From: Tolypothrix sp. PCC 7712
Lineage (GTDB): Bacteria; Cyanobacteriota; Cyanobacteriia; Cyanobacteriales; Nostocaceae
DNA length: 64,000 bases
NCBI RefSeq assembly: GCF_025860405.1
Contig: NZ_CP063785.1
Span: 3,658,001-3,722,000 of the forward strand
Reading direction: 5' to 3'
Position numbers and translations under genes: made by a program. This document shows positions 58,888-64,000 of the stretch, piece by piece. Within the stretch, counting starts at the first letter, position 1. Each line of letters opens with the position of its first letter. Under the pieces are notes generated by a model, which searched no databases, was not told the DNA's origin, and worked only from the letters and a program-made list of their open reading frames with translations.

Positions 58888-59493
58888 TTAAATAGCCAAA
58901 ACTTTGCTCTTATATGTCCACTTAAAAGGTTTAGCCATTGTTTGATTAAAGTAGTCGATAAACTTGAGGATTCGATTTTTCAAATCATCCTGACTGACGA
59001 AACTGGCTCTTCTGAGTAACTTGCGAACCAAAATACTGAACCAAATCTCAATTTGATTGAGCCAAGAGGAATGTTTAGGTGTGTAATGAAACACAATCCG
59101 GTGTGTTGGATCACTCAAAAAAGCAGTGCGGGATTTCATTGATTTAAGGATGCCACTTTCTCCCTTAATACCCAGGTCAATATTCAAACCTTCAATTTGT
59201 GCAACTAAACGAACTAGAGACTCAGACTGATGAGTGTTAAGGCAGTCCATAATCAGATGCCATTTTTTAGCATCACTGTCAGTTTCAATTGTTCGGCGAA
59301 CATGAAGGGCAAAATCAACTTCCGTTCTGGTATCTGAACAAGTCGGCTGGACAATTTGACCAGTGGCAACATCAAAGCTGGCAATTAAGCTTTGCGTGCC
59401 GTGACGAATATACTCAAATTCCCTTCTTTCGACTTTGCCTGGTCGCACAGGTAAGTCTTTTTCTAAGCGCTCAGTAGCTTGAATTCCTGTCAT
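58888..59493 (-). CDS. IS630-family transposase, C-terminal part
   Basis: The DDE catalytic half of an IS630-family transposase, 201 residues from the first ATG, 59493; in frame it continues upstream to about 59598. It shows [18 protein letters not shown] (second Asp), [20 protein letters not shown] (catalytic Glu), and the first Asp in [11 protein letters not shown] lies just upstream of the ATG. The residues between the two pieces, [20 protein letters not shown], connect it to the N-terminal part, which is in another frame because of a run of eight C (59597-59604). The catalytic residues are intact. Terminal inverted repeats could not be resolved. Confidence 0.75.
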   Translation of the reverse strand: MTGIQATERLEKDLPVRPGKVERREFEYIRHGTQSLIASFDVATGQIVQPTCSDTRTEVDFALHVRRTIETDSDAKKWHLIMDCLNTHQSESLVRLVAQIEGLNIDLGIKGESGILKSMKSRTAFLSDPTHRIVFHYTPKHSSWLNQIEIWFSILVRKLLRRASFVSQDDLKNRILKFIDYFNQTMAKPFKWTYKSKVLAI

Positions 59494-59593
59494 TTCATCA
59501 ATGGATATTGTACGTTCTCCCTGAAGATGCCGCTCAATCGCATTGATGTATAAACCAGTAATATCTTCAACTTTTGCGTCAAATTCTTCGTCC

Positions 59594-60091
59594 TCAGGGG
59601 GGGGTTAACCAGTAGCGGCTCTGGTGAGGTTTAAGTTCTGCTTCTTCAAGTAATCTTCCAACATGGCGGACAGATATGCTTTCAATAATTCCAAGTTTGA
59701 TGATTTCGTTCGCTAGTTCTCTTGCTGTCCAATGACTTATTGGTCTTCCATAATCGGATGGTGGGGAACAAGCTAATGCAAACAACTCGATTACTTGTTC
59801 CATACTAAACTTCGGGCGTGCGCCAACACGCTCAGAGTCTTGTAATCTCTGCTCAATTGATAATTCTTTCCCCTCAGTTTCCAACCACCGATTTCGCCAT
59901 AAACGCGCCGTTTGACGATTTATGTCTAAATTTCGGGCGATTTCACGATGATTTTGACCCTCTGATCCCATGACAATTATTTTGGCTCGTAGCGCTATCT
60001 GTTGCGGCGTGTTGTGTCTGTTTATCAACTGTTGGAGTTGATCCCGCTCGCCATCGCTTAAATTTAATATTTTAGGATTTAATCTAGCCAC
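59594..60091 (-). CDS. IS630-family transposase, N-terminal DNA-binding part
   Basis: 165 residues with a helix-turn-helix: [20 protein letters not shown] (about 52-71), then a second winged region ([20 protein letters not shown]). It ends RYWLTPP at TGA 59594-59596, right after a run of eight C. Reading the run as seven or ten C joins it in frame to the catalytic half. This can be a programmed frameshift or slippage, as known in the IS630 family, or a disabling mutation. Confidence 0.75.
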   Translation of the reverse strand: MARLNPKILNLSDGERDQLQQLINRHNTPQQIALRAKIIVMGSEGQNHREIARNLDINRQTARLWRNRWLETEGKELSIEQRLQDSERVGARPKFSMEQVIELFALACSPPSDYGRPISHWTARELANEIIKLGIIESISVRHVGRLLEEAELKPHQSRYWLTPP

Positions 60092-60202
60092 ACCTTGATT
60101 CCTTAATCCGCGCCCAAAACGGGTTTTAACCTGATTATTTATTCTCCCACCAATATGGTCTATTTATTTATGCCGTGTTGTACTAGTGAATCAGTAGCAA
60201 AG

Positions 60203-60670
60203 ATGGATGATATAGAAACACAGTTGCATCAGATGGATGCCAAGCTGAACCTTTTATTAAATGTTCAGGATGCTATCTCTGTCAGCCTGAATCAAATGCG
60301 CCAATCATTTTTGAAACGCTATGATGCTGCCGAAGAAGTGATTATTGCATCAATTGTACAGCAGCTTAGCCAAAACCAATTAGCTATGATTCAAACTTTA
60401 CTGGATGCTTTAGAAGCTAATCAACTTTCAGAGCCAGAAATGCAACAAATGTTGGCCATATTGGAAAAGCGTATCCCTTCTTTACTTCCCAGCCAAGCAG
60501 CAGTTGTGGAAGTTATTAAAGCACCTGAGCTAGATGCCAAGCATAAATTGAAAGTTACTCTACCTATAGTTCCTTTTCTAATTGATTATGAAGGTGAGTT
60601 GGAACTAGGAAGCGGTTTCAACATCAAATCAGCTTGGGAACGCTTAATGTCCAAATTACGAAATAAGTAA
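60203..60670 (+). CDS. Helical adaptor-like protein of the TIR module
   Basis: A protein of 155 residues. The N-terminal half is a long coiled coil (MDDIETQLHQMDAKLNLLLN), followed by a Gln-rich helical part (LIAMIQTLLDALEANQ type). The C-terminal part HKLKVTLPIVPFLIDYEGEL, with ELGSGFNIKSAWERL, is an amphipathic beta-helix piece of unknown function. The frame is open from ATG 60155, but those codons are next to the IS630 end, so ATG 60203 is preferred. It ends three bases before the TIR gene and is surely co-transcribed with it. I do not recognise a named family. Confidence 0.65.
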   Translation: MDDIETQLHQMDAKLNLLLNVQDAISVSLNQMRQSFLKRYDAAEEVIIASIVQQLSQNQLAMIQTLLDALEANQLSEPEMQQMLAILEKRIPSLLPSQAAVVEVIKAPELDAKHKLKVTLPIVPFLIDYEGELELGSGFNIKSAWERLMSKLRNK

Positions 60671-60673
60671 GCA

Positions 60674-61420
60674 ATGGATTTGCGTCAATATCTGGAAGAA
60701 CAATTGAGCAAAGATTTTCAACTGCTGAAAGCACTAGAAGATAGGCGACGTTCTGAGGATGATCCACGCCGTAAGCTTAAGTTGAATGATGATATCGAAG
60801 AAATAAAGAAGCAGATTTGTGCTCGCCAAGTAGAGATAAATTCACTAGGAATTACCTCTTCTATTATTTTACCTTCTTCAGAATTACCAACAGAAGAATT
60901 TGGGATACAGAGAGTTACGGATAATGTGAGTTTAGTTAAAAATAAACTTATGCCAGTGCAACCTAATCAAGGTATTAAAATCTTCTTTTCTTATGCTCAT
61001 GAAGATGAAAAACTTCGTAATAACTTAGAGAAACACCTAGCTCTTTTACAGCGTCAAGGAGTGATTACAGGATGGTACGATCACAAAATTGGAGCAGGAA
61101 GAGAATGGCAAAATGAGATAGATCAACACTTAAATAGATCTCAGATCATTTTGCTGCTTATAAGTGCAAATTTTATTGCTTCAGATTATTGCTGGGATGT
61201 TGAGGTAAAACGAGCTATGGAACGTCATAAAGCTCAAGAAGCCAGAGTTATTCCTGTAATTCTTGACTCTGTTGATTGGCAGAGCGCACCATTTGGGAAA
61301 CTTCAACCTCTTCCTAAAGGTGGTAAACCTGTCAAAAAGTGGGGAAATCGTAATGATGCATTTTTAAACGTGGCTGAAGGTATCCGAATAGTAACAAAGG
61401 AGCTTACAGAAAATTTATAG
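60674..61420 (+). CDS. Coiled-coil-TIR domain protein
   Basis: A 248-residue protein. Residues 1-50 form a helical domain like that of the 58649 protein. A linker leads to a TIR domain (about 101-245): IKIFFSYAHEDEKLRNNLEK, then IILLLISANFIASDYCWDVE and RVIPVILDSVDW. Glu177 in CWDVEVKRAMERH lies where NAD-cleaving TIR domains carry their catalytic Glu (usual form SDYCYDxEM). It is therefore probably an active NADase-type effector that is switched on by oligomerisation. The gene starts three bases after the upstream adaptor. Phage defence or cell suicide is inferred from the family. Confidence 0.85.
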   Translation: MDLRQYLEEQLSKDFQLLKALEDRRRSEDDPRRKLKLNDDIEEIKKQICARQVEINSLGITSSIILPSSELPTEEFGIQRVTDNVSLVKNKLMPVQPNQGIKIFFSYAHEDEKLRNNLEKHLALLQRQGVITGWYDHKIGAGREWQNEIDQHLNRSQIILLLISANFIASDYCWDVEVKRAMERHKAQEARVIPVILDSVDWQSAPFGKLQPLPKGGKPVKKWGNRNDAFLNVAEGIRIVTKELTENL

Positions 61421-61534
61421 ATACATTCAGATTATGCTTTTTTAATGAAAAATAGATAAAGTACTCAAGCTTAAAGAATAAATCATGCAAATAATAATTA
61501 CTAGTTGATTTAAACGTAGTAAGTTATCAGTATA

Positions 61535-62608
61535 ATGCGATCTACTAAAGTTATTGAACTTTTTTATTGTTGTTCTGATGCCGAGCAAGATGAACAAATG
61601 CGGCAACAACTTGAGGATCACCTTAGTATTTTGAAGCGGCAAAATGTGATCACGGGATGGCACAAAGGGATGATCAGTCCTGGGAAAGATTGGGAAAATG
61701 AGATTGATACTCACTTAAAGAGCGCAGATATAATTTTGCTGTTGATTAGTTCCGACTTTATAGCTTCCGATTATTACTGGGAAGTTGTGATCAAGCAGGC
61801 TATGGAACGACATAAAGCTAAACAAGCTCGTGTCATTCCTGTTCTCCTTCGGCCATATGATAATTGGAAGGCCATTTTTGGTAATATTAAAGCATTGCCT
61901 AAGGGTGAAAGACCTGTTACTAAATGGAAACCCTATGATGAAGCTTTTAAAAGTATTGCTGAAGGTATCCGTGAGACAGTTGAAGAAATCCAAGATTCTT
62001 TTTTTCCTATTAAAAAATTTATTATACAGACTACAGGAGTTTTTCTACCTGTCACGAAGTTTATTGGCAATATTTTAATAAAGATAGCAAGTACAACCTT
62101 TTGTTTATTATTTAAGCCATCAAGGGTTTATCGACGACGTAGAGCTACAATTATACCTTTTGGACAGTTGATTGTACTTATATTAATAAGTAGTATATTC
62201 TTAATTCCTTATATATCGAACATCTTAGGGAAGCCTTTGTTCAAACATAATACAACTTCTGAATCAAGAAAGAAAGTGAACCATATAGGCTGGATTTGGA
62301 TAGGAACTGTTAACAGTGGCTCAGATGGTTTGTCTGTTGGGAAAAGACTGATTAAAACAGCAAATACTAATTTACTTCCTAGTATTGATCCTCCTGTTAT
62401 TCCATCACCAGGAGCAGTCGTGAAAGTTAAATATAAAGTGAATTTAAGAAAAGAAAAAACATTGTCATCAAATCCACTAGTTGAACTTCAACCAGGCGAA
62501 AAACTACTCATACTCAAAGTAGAATCCTTTGAAAGCGCTAACCAGAGTTCAGGAAAAATTAAGCTGAGGGCGCAAGTTCGTAAATGTACTCAAACTTGCA
62601 ATCCTTGA
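61535..62608 (+). CDS. TIR-transmembrane-SH3 protein with altered catalytic residue
   Basis: A 357-residue protein, paralogous to the TIR protein upstream. The TIR domain (about 4-150) reads VIELFYCCSDAEQDEQMRQQ, ILLLISSDFIASDYYWEVVI and RVIPVLLRPYDNW. At the position of the catalytic Glu there is Val85 (YYWEVVIKQ), so NADase activity is doubtful. A membrane segment follows (about 203-232, FGQLIVLILISSIFLIPYIS), and then an SH3b-like domain (about 290-340, VKYKVNLRKEKTLSSNPLVE). It may be a membrane-bound sensor or regulator of the active TIR protein. ATG 61535 lies 114 bases after the first TIR gene. Confidence 0.8.
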   Translation: MRSTKVIELFYCCSDAEQDEQMRQQLEDHLSILKRQNVITGWHKGMISPGKDWENEIDTHLKSADIILLLISSDFIASDYYWEVVIKQAMERHKAKQARVIPVLLRPYDNWKAIFGNIKALPKGERPVTKWKPYDEAFKSIAEGIRETVEEIQDSFFPIKKFIIQTTGVFLPVTKFIGNILIKIASTTFCLLFKPSRVYRRRRATIIPFGQLIVLILISSIFLIPYISNILGKPLFKHNTTSESRKKVNHIGWIWIGTVNSGSDGLSVGKRLIKTANTNLLPSIDPPVIPSPGAVVKVKYKVNLRKEKTLSSNPLVELQPGEKLLILKVESFESANQSSGKIKLRAQVRKCTQTCNP

Positions 62609-62852
62609 CAATTAGCTTATGGAATTGTAAGGGACTAGTTTTTTCTCTTGGAAGATAGTCTTCTGAAGAAATATAACTAGAATTTAGACTTGCAATCATG
62701 TGCAAAAACCTTGGGTGATGCTTGATATCTAGTTTAAGAGGATCTGAGGGCTTAACCTGCGGAGGTTGCATTTTGATAAATCTAGCTATTGCTAGATGCG
62801 CTAATAGCCTAAAAAGCTATAATCTACCTCTGTTGATTCGAGAAATAGACTT

Positions 62853-64000
62853 GTGGATGCAATATTAGAGCGATCGCACGCACTCAAACAAACCATAGTA
62901 GATTTTGTGCTGGAAGCAGAAGGCGATTTAGCACAAGCGCTGGAAAGCTATGCTGCTGGAAATTTACGCAGTGGGAATGGGAACATTACCCAGCAAGACT
63001 TGGTGATTGACAGCTTTATTACCGAAGGAAAAGTTGGTGATCACTCTCCGTTAGAATTGTTTATAGACAGTTATCCTGATTTACAAGAAAGCGATCGCAA
63101 TCTTATTAGCAGTTGGCATGGTAGTTTTATGGGCTTATTTGCCATCACGGAAATTTTACCTGATGGCTTTGAGGTAACAAACTGGCTTACAGATAAACAT
63201 TACATTGTTAAGCCCAATAATCCTAAAACTCTACAAGAAATATCACGATTGAAAGAAGGAGAAATATTACTTACCCGGATTTCTCCGGTTACTGATAGTT
63301 ACTGGACATTTTTTGGTAACTATACAATTATGGGTAAATTGGGTAAACCAAAACTGGCTGTCGCTATTGGTAATTTTAAAGAAAACTATAAAAATCATCT
63401 TTACAGCGATGCTCCCGATTTACTAGCAGAAGCTTGGAATTCTGTTGTCCAATACCATGAGCAGTTTGTAGAATTTTTTGGACAGGATGAAATTACATTA
63501 CCGGGATATCAACTCAATAAAAAAATTGCTGAATTTCAAGAAGTAATTACAGAAAAATTACTAGCAAATACAGGTATAGATACTTCCAAACCCTTAGCTG
63601 AGATGGCACAGGAAGCTGGTATCGACCAAGAAGAAATTAAAGCAGCAGTTAAAGAAATGGGTGCTGACTCTAATGTAGCCTCGCAGATATTTAACAATAA
63701 TGGCAGCAGTAAAATGGTCATGCCAAAGGTTGATTTACCTGCTGAACTCAAAAAAGCCGAACAAGTTACAGCAATTTCCCATCCCCGTTGGGGACAAATA
63801 TTTTTACCAACATATAGTAAATTCAAAACAATTTTATCAGCGGAAAATTGGCAGAGCATTGAAGGCGCTGAGAAACTAATTCGCTTTTATCTGGAAGATA
63901 AGAGTATCAATGCTTTTATCTGGCATCGATTAGCTCAAGAGTATCCCACATCATTAGAAAACTTGTTACAAACTTTTCTGCAACGTCCAGATTTTAGTCT
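62853..64000 (+). CDS. Unrecognised protein gene, truncated by the window edge
   Basis: An uninterrupted frame starts at GTG 62853 (VDAILERSHALKQTIVDFVL) with GAGAAA about 8 bases upstream, and is still open at 64000, so at least 382 residues are encoded. Acidic and aromatic segments alternate: FVEFFGQDEITLPGYQLNKK, ENWQSIEGAEKLIRFYLEDK. No signal peptide, membrane helix or catalytic motif is visible. I do not recognise the family. It is downstream of the TIR module by about 240 bases on the same strand and contains HIP1 sites, so it is probably a resident gene. Confidence 0.7.
   Translation, partial: MDAILERSHALKQTIVDFVLEAEGDLAQALESYAAGNLRSGNGNITQQDLVIDSFITEGKVGDHSPLELFIDSYPDLQESDRNLISSWHGSFMGLFAITEILPDGFEVTNWLTDKHYIVKPNNPKTLQEISRLKEGEILLTRISPVTDSYWTFFGNYTIMGKLGKPKLAVAIGNFKENYKNHLYSDAPDLLAEAWNSVVQYHEQFVEFFGQDEITLPGYQLNKKIAEFQEVITEKLLANTGIDTSKPLAEMAQEAGIDQEEIKAAVKEMGADSNVASQIFNNNGSSKMVMPKVDLPAELKKAEQVTAISHPRWGQIFLPTYSKFKTILSAENWQSIEGAEKLIRFYLEDKSINAFIWHRLAQEYPTSLENLLQTFLQRPDFS

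Overview
The window comes from a filamentous, probably heterocyst-forming cyanobacterium of the order Nostocales (Nostoc/Calothrix/Tolypothrix type). The signs are the very frequent HIP1 octamer GCGATCGC, cyanobacterial short tandem repeats (GGGGACTGGGGATT-type and ATTACCA-type runs between genes), GC-rich interspersed palindromes, CHASE2 and Hanks-type kinases, an FHA-GAF-cyclase, an ethylene-receptor-like kinase and a CbiG-CobJ fusion. No photosynthesis gene is present, so this rests on style and gene families; the 16S at 53564-55052 would settle it.

Layout. 0.3-7.4 kb: an ABC ATPase; a very large secreted chimera (pseudo-protease-like region, six FG-GAP repeats, RTX repeats, an aerolysin-like segment and a C-terminal secretion-type domain); a decayed island bounded by an inverted repeat; and ygfZ. 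7.7-13.2 kb: the cbiG-cobJ fusion, a complete IS701-family element with a CTAA target duplication, small proteins and a HAD hydrolase. 13.2-14.5 kb: no long gene, but an apparent end of a Tn7-like/CAST-type transposon next to three tandem small-RNA-like units, each ending in an intrinsic terminator on the minus strand. 14.5-17.6 kb: a two-gene sensory cluster whose kinase has a complete ethylene-receptor copper pocket and an N-terminus broken at a T9 run. 19.2-22.3 kb: an iron cluster on the minus strand (split feoB, feoA, ferritin) with a good Fur box 31 bases before the first start. 23.5-33.5 kb: nagB, small conserved proteins, a YdcF-like protein, a VOC protein, an overlapping SDR/flavin monooxygenase pair and a CHASE2 protein kinase.

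34.7-44.8 kb is a co-directional cluster for the cell envelope: a DUF11/SdrD-B protein, a 1258-residue putative outer-membrane barrel (ATGA overlap), a beta-helix/OmpA protein and a five-repeat SdrD-B protein. A perfect 13-bp hairpin ends it. Then follow an FHA-GAF-cyclase and a protein kinase with an SH3b tail (both minus strand), an HDAC-family hydrolase and a TerB-like protein.

53.4-58.5 kb is a complete rRNA operon (16S, a spacer without tRNA, 23S, 5S, terminator). Directly downstream lies a likely defence or conflict module: a small coiled-coil protein, an IS630-family insertion with a frame break at a C8 run, a helical adaptor-like protein, a coiled-coil-TIR protein and a TIR-membrane-SH3 protein whose predicted catalytic Glu is Val. 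An unrecognised protein gene runs off the right edge.

The strongest candidates for something new are the tandem small-RNA units beside the transposon end, the RTX/aerolysin-like chimera, the TIR pair with shared coiled coils, and the homopolymer-broken ethylene-receptor kinase.
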